Of a DNA stretch of 64,000 bases, positions 48,125-59,400 are shown piece by piece. The notes below the pieces were generated by a model. That model worked only from the letters and a program-made list of their open reading frames with translations. It was not told the origin of the DNA and made no database searches. A program made the position numbers and the translations under genes. Origin of the DNA: Lycocorax pyrrhopterus obiensis (Eukaryota; Chordata; Aves; Passeriformes; Paradisaeidae). Within the stretch, counting starts at the first letter, position 1; each line of letters starts with the position of its first letter. The stretch lies in contig JACSVZ010000008.1 in NCBI GenBank assembly GCA_014706295.1, forward strand, positions 2,367,376-2,431,375, written 5' to 3'.

Positions 48125-51100
48125 CCCAGAGATGCACATCTGTGACAGAGACAGGTTCCACTTGGGCTGGGATGTCCCTCAGTGGCAGCTGAATCAATGT
48201 TGTTGTCATTGAAGTGCACAGACCCCTCAGTAGAAAAGCACCAACTGCCCTGGTGCCCCTCAGCTCCCAGCTGGCTCCCTACGGACACACGGCTTCTGGG
48301 ATCTGTGGGTAAGGGAAGCATAGAGCCAGGAAGAGCCTCTTAGCCTGTTTTTCCACACTAATTTCTTAACACACTGATGATTTTCCATTAGATTTGCCAG
48401 AGAGACTGGCACCTTTAATGCAGTTACATTCCTGCAGGATTCATGCAAATCACAGGCAGGCGAGAGACCCTTCGGCCCCTAAACTAAGACTAAAGGGCTT
48501 TGATAGCATTCAGAAATAGAGAGATCATGGAGCTTGTAAAACAACCACAGAAGATTAAAGAAAGTCAATTATGAATGACAGAAAGAAGTCAGGAAAACAT
48601 TTTGTTTCTGTGCATAATTTAATTCCTTACTTTTTCCTTACAACTACAAAAACTCACTGTCTGAACATTTACAGAAAGCACACTTTAGTCGTACACTCAA
48701 CAAGCTGATCACCCCAATTTAATTAGGAAGGGTAATGCACACCTTCAGAGGAGCTCAGCTGGCTTTTAGAGAAACTGAGGAGAGAAGCAGCTGGCATTAC
48801 TGATAGTTCTAGGATAGACTAAAGTACCCTTCTTTGAAAACAAACACTTTTACAACCCCTTTTCAGAGCACAGAGCATCTAGAAACCTCGTCACTTTTTG
48901 ACAGACTGTTTTGCAAGATCCCTTCCGTGTCACTTGTTGTATGATATATGTACATATCTGAGCACAGCCAGTGATACATCATCTGTATCAGTGCAGCCAG
49001 CGCTGCTTTGTTTGTATAAAAGCTTGGTTCTGGACTGAAATGATAAAAAGATGAACATTAAGCACTGGTTACAGATAAGAGTGCAACAGTGCTTCAGAAG
49101 AGACAGAAAGTCTTTGAAGTTGCTGAGAAAGTTGAACAAACGTAAAACCAAAACATAGCAGCCCCCCAGCCGCACCTGCCACGGTTTTTTTTGGCTTCTC
49201 CCCTGCTGTGTACACAGAGAAAAATACAACAGTTCAACAATGAGCAACAATCCTTTCACATCAATCAACAGTTGTGCTTTGAAATGATGTGGGTATATTA
49301 ATTCTTCAAAGCCAGACATTGGACCAAATGCTCTTTGCAAGGCAAGCTGTGATCTGTTACAGACGCCCTTCAAAAGCCATGAGCAGTGTATGAAAATAAG
49401 TGAATATTAAGACTTTAAAACTCCTCATTTTTGTGAACATGAGAAGAAAGTACATTTAATAAAAGTGTTTGGGGTTTTTAGGTTGGACTTTGCAAACACT
49501 CAAGGTGTGGACATGAATTTTTCATCTGCCGAAGGAAGGAAAGTTATTTGACCATTTTCTTGGAGGATGGACAAAATTTCTTTCAATCAAACCGGAAATG
49601 AGGCCGTTCCCACCTTACAAATAAAATATGCATGTGATGCTACAAGAGAGGAGTTTGCCACATTCTCATTAACATCCATCTCCTGGTGGGACAACCACTT
49701 GAAATAGAAAGAGGGAGCTGGATTTTTTCCTGATTCCTGAGGGTAAATTTCTAAAGGCAGAAAAAGGAGGGGATCCACTGTCGAAAATGTAGCCTTTTAG
49801 GCAAAGAGTATGTTTTAAAAATTGGGATTTTATTCCTGCCTGGATGAGGCAGCCTGCTCTAGTGTATAAATTCTATCATTCTCCAGTGTTATCATCAGGA
49901 CTTCCCAGGATCACAAAACCTTGGAGAACATCGTTGAACCCTCAGTCACAAAACTGCAGGCTGGGAAAGCTGCTTCCCAAAATGCACAGATCCTGTTCAT
50001 TACTTCAGATGTAAGCCAGTGAATCACTCATTTTGGAACACGCTTGACATGTGCTAGAAAAACAAACCCCATTTTCCATTCCTGCCGATGGCTGTCACAG
50101 CCACCTTGAGAGCCTGAGCTCCCTGCTGAGTGTTGGCTGGCTTGTTCTCAATGGCCATCACTCCTCAGCCTCTGCTTCAAGCAAAATGAGGTCAACCCGA
50201 CACACAGAGGACAGCTTAAGTGAGGCCAAGAGTTGTGGGAATCTCCTCCAGAGTGCACTCAAGTCAGCAAGCATCCTTCTGCTGACTGCCACGGGCATCA
50301 GAACAGGCCTTGAGTGCCTTAGTTCCTGCAGGGAAGCATTCCAGTATGACCCTTGGCCCTACAAACAATTCCTTCTACAAACACCTCTCACCCCAGAGAA
50401 AACTCTCTTGCAATTCTTTATTTCCCCCTGCTTCTTTCACCTGGATTACAAATGTCATTTCAGTTTCTATTCGAGTTCTCTGAAACCTCAAGGACACCAT
50501 GGAAACACATCCCCCTCCCACAGACCCTCCAGAGTTGGCTCCAGAACTTCCCATCTTGGGCCAGGTGAGCATTTGCCAGCCACTACTGAGGCGTCTTTAA
50601 GAGCTTTCTTTGATTTCTGATATTCCCCTGTCCTCTCCAATTCCATTTCGCACATCACAATCCATCAGGAGCAGGACAATTTTCCTTTTCTCCCCACTGT
50701 ACCTTTTTTGCTGCCATTTCATTTAGATCTAATTAAAGCAGCACTGATTATTCCTTTGTATTTGGGGGGTTTTGGCATGTAAGAAAAATGTATCTTCCCT
50801 TTCTTTTCATAGGATATATGAATTTAAACTGTCCTCTTCATTTACTTGCTCAAGTATAGCATTTACCAAGTAAATTCTTTCTCTTATGTATTTTATACAA
50901 AACACAGAGGAAAAAAAAGGAAATTCCATTTATTCGTGTAAATTACACAGAGAAAATTTGCAAGCATTTGGTAAATATTATCAGGTATAGAACTGTAGTT
51001 TTACTTCAATAATTTTAATGGGACAAGTGAAAAGAAGCGGTATTTAATTTATGGAAATAGATTCAATAGTAGCTGACACTCTGTTAATCACCTCTCAAAC

Positions 51101-53135
51101 TCACAATTGCAAATTAGTCACTTTAGCAACTTTGTTCCATAATTTCTGAAGGATTCCACAGACTCTGGTATGATTCTATTATGCCATGACTCACAGCTGA
51201 TGAATGTTCTTCCAATTCTCACTTCTGCAGAAATAAAATTCATGAATGAAGTGATTAGTTCCTAAAAAAGATTTTTCTTTCTAGTATTGTAGAATCATTT
51301 TAAAACTGACCGCAATTAAACTGTCAATGAGCTAATTAATGTGATTCCTTTGAATGTATTAACCAGAATCTGGCTACACAGAGAAGTTAATTAGTCTTGG
51401 TTCTTTATAGTCACTAGTCTTGGTTATATGTATATAAGATATAATCAGTATTTTCTATTGAATTATTTCATTAACTTAATGAGGAGGGAGGAAAAACCAC
51501 AGCCACCTCCACCTTGTACCACTCACAGAGAAAATTCTTCAAATGTTATTTGAGAAGCCATGGAGTTCTGTGAAATAGCATCCCCAAACCGGGGCAGTGC
51601 TGCCTGTCCACTGTGGGAGCCCACCATCAAGTCCAGACAAACAAGATTCCTTAGGGGCACTTTATGCCGGGTTCCATCTCTGTTCAAATGCTCCAATTTA
51701 CATGGAGTAAAACTGCAAAAAACAACGGGTTTTGCTGTTCTGACAGAGAGGCAAGAAACAAAAAATTAATGTCTTACTACATTTCAATGCTTAGCTTGTG
51801 GAAATCTCAGTCAGTAATAAGATTAAATCCAATCTCTATGACTGAGGGTGAAATATGAGTTTCGTCTTGCTTCTCACCCCTTCCATTTTTTGGTCATCAC
51901 CAAGAGCTTTGTTAACAAGTGACCTCATCAGAGGATCTCCTATCTCTCCAGACTGTTCCTACACTTCCCAAACATTCCTGCAGCTCTTTTCAGCAGCTCT
52001 CTGCCAACTACTGAAGATTTTTTTTGTATCATTTCAGTTTTTCAGTCCACCAAATTCTGGTTTTTCCACCAGCTCAAAGGAAATTATCGATGCTTCAGCA
52101 AAATCAAAATATGCAAAACCTGACTGCTAAAAAAAACCCAACCAATCATCTCCCTATGCCCAACACACTTTGCTAATTACTGAATTTTTCTTTATTTCCA
52201 ATTTCAGCAGCTGAATTTTTCACTGCGTTTGTCAGCCATGTGGAAAACTCCAGCACCATTGCTTCATTTCTATGCTTAATTAGCTGCACAAAAATGGAAA
52301 ATCGCCTCTCAAGTTGCTCTTCGGTGAACTCTGTTTTTATTGTGAATATATTTCTCTAACAAGTACCAACAGTTGTGTTAAAATTTCTATTCAGCTCACA
52401 TTTATCCCCTGGTGCACCTGCAAAAATTTCTTTTGAAAAAGTTAAAAATTAGCACTATATTTCTTTTTAATTACAAGAAGCAGCAAAACCACTGTTAACT
52501 TTTTATCAAATCTGCCACAAATAAACCTATTTTTTTTTTACTGGGACAAGGCTTAACTGAGCTGTGAACCTTCACTTTGCCCTGAAAGGTGAACCAAAGA
52601 ACATTTGTGTAAGTGATAGCTTGGATGGACTTAACCCCCTACCAATTTGCAATCCAAATGCAATAATAACATTCTTTCCCTGTTATTTCTGTATTAGCAT
52701 TAGAATATCCCAAGAATATTCTTAAATCCAGCTCTGGAACACTTCAGTAGGAGCATTAATAACCTTTTAGCAAAGTTCTGTGTTGCCCAAAACACTCTGA
52801 AGTAACATTTTACTGCCGGCCTTCTCTACAAGAGCAATGAGGGTGATTATAATTCAATTACAGACGAAGGCAGGATGCGTACAAGGGACATTCTTTTTTG
52901 TCTCTTCTAGGAGAAATCAGATCTGACTGTGGAGGCCCTGTACAAATGAGGGAAAATTGCATCTGCGTGTTACTTGCTTTTGTTTTCTTCACCACCACCA
53001 AACTGAGCAGCCCCTGACTCGCTGTGCTGTACACGGCAGGCAGAACTTCCTGCTTCCATCACGTTTCCTAAAACATCCCCAAATAGAGTCAAGTCTGGTG
53101 TGCTGGCAGACTGGCTCTGAATATCTGCTTCCCAG
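48125..53135. other. Unique, mostly AT-rich non-coding DNA
   Basis: No recognised gene. The longest frame (50051-50620, plus, 189 codons) has no identifiable domain and is listed among the findings. 50640-51500 and 52100-52900 are AT-rich and free of recognisable repeats. Confidence 0.45.
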
Positions 53136-53156
53136 TGTTGTCAGCCTACGATGACA

Positions 53157-53639
53157 TGGTGTTGGGGTGCCTCGGACCACTTGGGGTCCGCCCGCTGTCT
53201 GTCACGGCATGCCTACCCAATGGGCAGACGACTGGGAGAGCGAGGACCAGCCCGTGGACAAGACCCGGTTCTGAGCCTGTACCACTTCTCCAGAAAGTTC
53301 TGATAAGTTCAGTTGTTCATAGGTTTGTTCTGTAAATTCCCTCCTCTGTAACCTGGCCATTGGTTCTGTGTCCCCGGGATCCCCCTCCGGGCTTACCCTC
53401 TATTGGTTGTTTGTTCTGTACCACCCCTGTAGAAAACCTCAGCGCCTCTGGCTCTTGTCGGCCAGTTCCTCCCCTTTGCTTTCGGGGTAATAAACCTTGG
53501 AAGATTTCACGGACTGGTCCTCTCTCTTGCCTCTTTTGCCCCCGGGATTCCTGAGAGACTGAGACCTTCGGGTCCCCTCGCTTTGGGTGCCCTGCTGATA
53601 CAGAGCCAGTGCAGCCCATTCCAAGCGGCCGCCGAGACG
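53157..53639 (+). mobile_element. LTR of an avian ERV (plus)
   Basis: A CpG-containing block of about 480 bp beginning near TGTTGGGGTGCCTCGGACC (53160). It carries two ATTGG/CCAAT-type boxes (near 53359 and 53402), AATAAA at 53489-53494 in GGTAATAAACCTTGG, and then a TTGCCTCTTTTGCCCCCGGG and GAGACCTTCGGGTCCCCTCG stretch that looks like R/U5. TGACAT occurs at both edges (53152-53157 and 53640-53645) and could be a target-site duplication, but the ends it would imply are not TG...CA, so exact borders are uncertain. No gag or pol sequence follows that I recognise. It is unrelated in sequence to the other LTRs here. Confidence 0.65.
53489..53494 (+). promoter_or_regulatory. LTR poly(A) signal AATAAA
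   Basis: AATAAA about 330 bp into the LTR, followed by a T/C/G-rich stretch; consistent with an R-region poly(A) site. Confidence 0.6.
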
Positions 53640-53935
53640 TGACATTTTCAGTGCCTGTCTGTGGGAAGGTCACTGTAGCCTCCGGAGCAGGGACGAGTAC
53701 CCCCGAGGCCGACCCATCTCCCAGGGCAGTGACAACGTGGGTCTTGAGTTTGTTGAAAAAGGCTCCACCTCGAGGGCGCACAGGCCCGAGAGCTCGGTGC
53801 CAGCCTGCCCAGCCCTCAGTGCAGGGAAGCCCCTGGGGGACCGTCCTCATTCCAGGTGTTCCCACACATGTCCAACAGCCACAGGTGCACGTGGGTTTGT
53901 ACTCCTGTTGCCACTGAGTTGCTTCAGAGGATTTG
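53640..53935. other. Unexplained GC-rich block after the LTR
   Basis: About 300 bp with GC and CpG content well above the flanks, open on both strands (102 codons plus, within a 209-codon minus frame that also crosses the LTR). I recognise no retroviral or host protein in it. It may be ERV-derived, or an older repeat into which the LTR inserted. Confidence 0.4.
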
Positions 53936-55850
53936 GCTTCTTGCACCTCTTTTCATGAAGTAATGTTACACTTGAAGACTGTGTGTATTATGAACTGTTT
54001 CTTTACCGCATACCTACCCCTTCAATCAAAATGATTCTCTCTGTGGTCTCATCGGCATCGTTAGAAACACACCAGATTGATGTGGTCCTTTTTAAGGCCC
54101 CTGGAACCTCAGTGCCCTCCTGGCCTGCAGGATGTGCTGTCTGGGCTGGCTGATGCAGGTGCAGAGCACACAGGGTAAGCAACACTCAGCTGTCAAAAAG
54201 AGAAAAGCATTGCCCAGAGGTAACTGCAGAATTCTGGTACTTGGAAAAACAAACTGGTTGCTGGAAAAACGTTGGTCACCTTGGAACACTTCATGTTTTG
54301 TTGTTAAAAGGGATAATAACCCATATATCAATAAACCATTTTAAAAACCAGAGGCCTGCAAATACTTTTCTGAAAACGTTGGCTCCAGCACAGCCAGTTC
54401 AGTAAATAATCGGATTTGAGGATGCAACTTCTATTCCCTGAGGACAGCAGGGGATGTGAAGCATTTATCCAGTGACCTCACACACACTAATCTGTGGATA
54501 AAGAACACCATGAGAATGAAATCAGGACTTTGCTGCCACAGAAGGATGGGAACAGCATTATGGAGAAAAGCCACAGAAACCTCTCGCACACAAAAGGAAA
54601 GGTGTTCTGCTTAGAACAGAAGTGCTTGTCTGTGCTCAGGGGGCAGTTCTCGCAGGGCTGACATAATTCGCACTGTATTTTTTGACAGCGAATTCACCAA
54701 GATTTGATTAAGTTTAGTAATCATTTCTCCAGAATTTATGAAATTCTTAAATGCAGAAGACTGCTGAACAACATGTTCTAGCAAGAAAGAAACTGTCCCA
54801 GTCCTTCCAGCAGGAGTTGAACAGCTCCTTTTCCACCATTTGTGATAAACACGTTACCTTTCCCTCATGCCAATCAGACAATGCCTGTATGCAAATGATG
54901 CCCAGGACAATCTCCCCTGCCAAGGGAGAAGCAGCAATGCTGGATTCCCACCGGAAAAGCTCCTTAGGTCAACTCTGCTCAGACAGAAAAGAGAGTTTCA
55001 CTCTCCAAGGAAAATATGCACAATTTCCAACCTAGTGCAGACCAGCAGAAGACCTCTGGGACGTCCTCTGCAGCAAAGCCTTTTTATGTGTATTCCCTGC
55101 CAGAAAAAACACACATCCACCCAATGCCAGCTGTACCAACAGCACAGTTCTGCCGACAGAAATGAGACCAAATGAGGTGAAGTACTGGAGACTTTCAGGG
55201 AGAAAAATGATAGGACGTTCTTTCTGTAACAGAAACAACTTCCTTAGTGTTCTTTTCAACCAGAATAAAATAAGAGTGAGAAAAATCCTCTGTTTCTACA
55301 GACTCCCAACACAGCTGTCAGACACATTCATTTGTGAGGCAATCTTTGTAAAAACATGTACTGTAAAGCGTGCAGGAGACAGTCAACCTTTAAAGAGAGA
55401 ACAGTTCACAACCTTAACACAGCAGAACTGGTGATCTGCCTGTAATAATGACAAACCTTTCTTTGCTGGCTCTTAAAAACCAAAGAAAGCTAATTACAGG
55501 GATGACTGATTCTTTGGTTTCTGTGCTTAAATATCTAACTGAAGATTCAGGCTGCTAACCAAGTAAGAGAGCACAACTTCAGGTCCATACAAACACTATC
55601 AGGTATGGCAGGGTATTATAGAAAGCAAGATTTTTATTATCACCTTCTTAGTTCTTGTGAATTTGCATCAAATTCAACTATGCCAGTGGCAGGTGACAAA
55701 AAGACCCTGATCAGTTCAAAGAAACCCGTTAAAGACTGGACCTTAAGATATCATTACCAAGTATCAGCAGTTACTTTAAATTTAACTTCAAATGTTGTCA
55801 ATGTATGTTTTGATATCAAAGTTATCATTGGCTTCCTTCATTACTAAAAT
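53936..55850. other. Unique non-coding DNA
   Basis: No recognised gene or repeat. Frames are at most about 100 codons, on both strands. Confidence 0.5.
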
Positions 55851-55881
<31 letters not shown>

Positions 55882-55898
55882 CTATATATATATATCTA
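55851..55898. repeat. (TG)n(TA)n microsatellite
   Basis: TGTGTGTGTG followed by about 17 TA dinucleotides with one C interruption (TATCTATATA). The Tyr-Ile frame across it is an artefact. Confidence 0.95.
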
Positions 55899-56077
55899 GT
55901 CAAGCCACACATATCAATTTGAGTTATCTTGTTAAATACACGCCTCTCAAACCTAATGTAAAACAGAAAAAAAAAACACTGGACAAAGAGAAATACATTA
56001 ATCATACACAACTGCAAATCTGCTCTTCCTTAATGCCACGAAGGAGTACAGGGGAGCAGCAATACTCTTACTTGTAG
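55899..56077. other. Unique spacer
   Basis: Short AT-rich spacer between the microsatellite and the LTR; nothing identified. Confidence 0.5.
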
Positions 56078-56141
56078 TGATGCCTTATCAGACCTCCTAG
56101 ACACAGAGACTCTGTCTAGAGTAAAGGAACAAAGGTAGGTA

Positions 56142-56147
56142 TTTATT
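56142..56147 (-). promoter_or_regulatory. LTR poly(A) signal AATAAA
   Basis: Minus-strand AATAAA in the context TCAAATAAATACC. Confidence 0.6.
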
Positions 56148-56235
56148 TGAAGGGCCTTCAAGGTACACCCTGGGGAGCCAGAGGCTATTGCCAAGATGGA
56201 CCCCAAGATGGACGACAGGTCACGAATTTTCCACA

Positions 56236-56243
56236 CTTTTATA
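56236..56243 (-). promoter_or_regulatory. LTR TATA box
   Basis: Minus-strand TATAAAAG in the context ACTTATAAAAGTGTGG, upstream of the poly(A) signal; the core is intact. Confidence 0.6.
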
Positions 56244-56432
56244 AGTTTGGTTCTTTTGCATATCAGGGTCAATTCTCCAATTAAAACCCCAGTTAAATGA
56301 TGTAATTCCCCTTAGCTACCCCCCCTTCAGAGACTCCTTGGTTTACACCCCTTGGGCCCAGGATGGTCCAGGTGTCCAAAGTCCGGAGAGGCTTTGTTAT
56401 GTCTAACTAGCATGAGAGAGCAGAAAGTAACA

Positions 56433-59400
56433 GGCTACAAGAAGCTTCAAAGTTGCACACTAAGCAGTACAGAGTTTAAAAATATAAAAGTTAAAACCTA
56501 AGGCATCAGTAGTATATGAACATGTGTAAAACACAAAGAAAAAGTACCTGGCAAAAATACTTGAATACCTCTGAATTAAATAAAATCTTTCTCTTTATTG
56601 GCTTTAACAGCAAAAGAGATCTGCCTAATTCAAACTCAGGCTTTTTGGTTTTTTAATAAGAAGTGAAAAGATGATTTATTTTAAAAAAGCCCAATCAGTA
56701 CCATAAGTTTTGGAAGCCCTGGAGTAGAACTCTGCCTGCGCTCCTCCCTTGGCCTGAGTGCAGTCAGGAAGTTTTCAGTCTCTGTCTTCCTCATCTGATT
56801 GACAGGAGAGCTGTGCTGACTTCCTCAGGAGAAAGAAAAGAAACCAGACAACACAAGGCTCCAAACACAAACACCCGTGAGAAAGGCAGAAAGGAAGAAA
56901 TACAAGAAAACAAGTTTCCCACTCTCTGTGTATCTCTCATTATCTCACTTCAGCTATTTTTGCTTTCACACCCAGCCCTGTGACTTCTCCCTGCAACTTC
57001 CCAGGGAACCTCATCCATCCAATTGTGTTTTCCTGCCTTATGACCAAACATAGCTGGAGTAAGGCATCACCTGTGCTTCCTCTTGAGTCAGCGCATAACG
57101 TATACAGAACAATTCTTTATTAATTTTCATCAAAAATAGAGGGGATGGCCTTCAGAATAGACTTGTCTTGCCATGAGATCCTGAGCTGGGATCAAGCACA
57201 ACCACAGTCTCCACTGAATTCACAGCAATGACAACCAGGACAAAGGCTTTTTTATTCTGCAGGGGACAACCCTGTGACACCTGATGTCTCAGGGAGTATT
57301 TTAGACCTTGTTCTCTCAGACTTCTCCTGTGCTGTATGAAGCTTTGCATAGAGAAAGTTGACGTAGAAGAAAAAAGTACAGCAATCTGTCTTTTGAGAAT
57401 GGACAGGGGAAAACTTCTGTCTTGTTTCATATTAATTGAGTCGCTGCATTTTAGAACAACACAGTTTTGTGCACTGCACGCACCAAGAACTTCTCAAAAC
57501 GGTTTCATTTACTTATCACACTACCACAGCAAAGCCCCTCACACCTTATGACTGAATTCCAGTGAAAGTCTTACAAACTAATTTCAATGTATGATTGCAG
57601 AAATTGTGGTTTGTTAGATCTGCAGAGCCTAGTGGTCCATGAAAATCGATGGTCCCAAACTGAAACTAGAAAGTATGGACTAAAACTGCACCCTAAACTA
57701 ACAATGTGCAAACCACAGGATACTACAAATTATTTTCCAGTGATGGAACAAGGCACCCAAGTTTCTGAGTCAGAAGCACAAACTCATGAAAGAAGGGTAG
57801 GTTTTCAATTTGGCACCTTAGAAGTAATTAAAGAGTATCCTAAAATCTATTATGATGTAATAGACACCAACTAAAGAGACTACAAATGTTCTTCTGCAGC
57901 AAACTCCTACTTTTAATGATCATGAAGTTATAAAATCCACAGCATTCTGCTGCTTATGCTGCAGCATCAAATCTCTACTTGGTCTCCAGATGATGTTAAT
58001 GAGGAGAATGCATTCTTGTACTATCAAGCGCAATTTGAAAGAAATCCCAGGCTTGCTTTAAACCATATCAATTTTTAGTTCTTCCACTGTTCTTTCCTCC
58101 TATCAAAACCAAGGGAAAAAAATAGCTCATCCACAGGAGCCGGAGGAGAAAAACCCCACAGGGCAGTCAGCCTCACCTCGATGGACAGAACTGAAAATTA
58201 ATGGAGAAAAACCAATCAAACAGTGGCCCACAAAAAAAAAATAATAAACCAGGATCTGCACAAAATGAGTCATCCAGAAAAACCAAATCCCTTGGTGGGA
58301 AAACCATTGGGATGGGATCTGGGTAGTGGCTGACTGCAGCCAGCAAGAGGCAAAGGGCCTCAGTTGTACTGGGGATGTGTTTCTGGCCTACAGCAGTCCA
58401 CAGGATCTTTGGAAATCTTTAGAGTTGATGTGTAACGGGATAGACAAAGAACAAATTGTTCTGGTGACCCTGTTCACTTCTAGTACAAAAGTTCAGGCTT
58501 CCTTAGAGGTTAATAACAAATGGGATATTCTAGATGTGACATTTTATACAGAAATATTTTTAGCTTAAAGAAAAACAGCATTGCTTGAAGCGTGTTGTTA
58601 AAAAGAAAAGAAAATCCATCCACATTTTTGTAAGCTAAACCAGCAGCAATGAAGTTACACAAAGTGGTGACCCCAGTCAGTTATTTCAGAGCATGGTGTC
58701 CAGGGAAAGGATTGTCCCTCTCAGTGCTAATGGACTGACCCCACAGGCACGCGGACATGCTGGCAGGTGACAAATAAAAAGGCTTTGTATGTTACGCATT
58801 CCATTTAGGAATATTTAACACACACATGCATAACCTCAGGTGGTAAACAAGCTGGTTCACATTTCCTGCTGGTAACGTAAAAGCTTTTCCTATTCAGACA
58901 AATTATACTGTGCAGAAATTAAGGTTTCAAAAAGAGAAGAGAGCCATAGGGTGACAGCAGTGCTTTTCCTCAAGGACACAGCAATCAGTCCTACTCAGGT
59001 CACCTAAAGATACACACAAACTACATGTGGAACAAATGATTTTATTTCTTTCTTCACTACTGTCACCAAAACCCCAGAAAAGGCCAGAGGTGCAATCACT
59101 GGTGTGCCTCTGCATGGCTGTGCACACCCACACACCCACGTATGGAATCCTAAATGAACTGAATGAAACACAGAAGAAAAGAATGTAGAGAAGCAACCAG
59201 GTCTGAGTTACATCTTTGAGAACAAAGTGAATCAATCAGGGGCTTTCACCAAAAGTAGGCAGGTCTACAGAGTCCTACAGAAAGAGAATACCACCAATAT
59301 GAAGTACCATGTACACGGTCCCTCGGTAAGATCAGGTTCATGTCCTGCTTCCCACTCTCTGTGACACTGAAAAACTCCAAGGACCAAAGCCCAGAAGTGG

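Larger units (their letters stand above)
56078..56432 (-). mobile_element. Solo LTR, avian ERV (minus strand)
   Basis: Read on the minus strand it starts TGTTACTTTCTGCTCTC and ends GATAAGGCATCA (TG...CA). It has TATAAAAG (plus 56236-56243), then AATAAA (plus 56142-56147) in CAAATAAATACCTACC about 90 bp later, and a U5 of about 65 bp. The promoter, poly(A), U5 order and spacing are those of an LTR. It shares its start, poly(A)-signal context and end with the 2045-2468 LTR. A 20-bp motif close to CCATCTTGGGGTCCATCTTGG shows a short internal duplication. No target-site duplication was found and no internal region is adjacent. Confidence 0.75.

Noticed and set aside
47565..48209. 214-codon minus frame as a gene
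   Set aside because: It lies almost entirely within CR1 3' UTR; the same peptide string recurs at every CR1 copy in the window.
55850..56077. 75-codon frame starting with a Tyr-Ile repeat
   Set aside because: Starts in the TG/TA microsatellite; no real protein.
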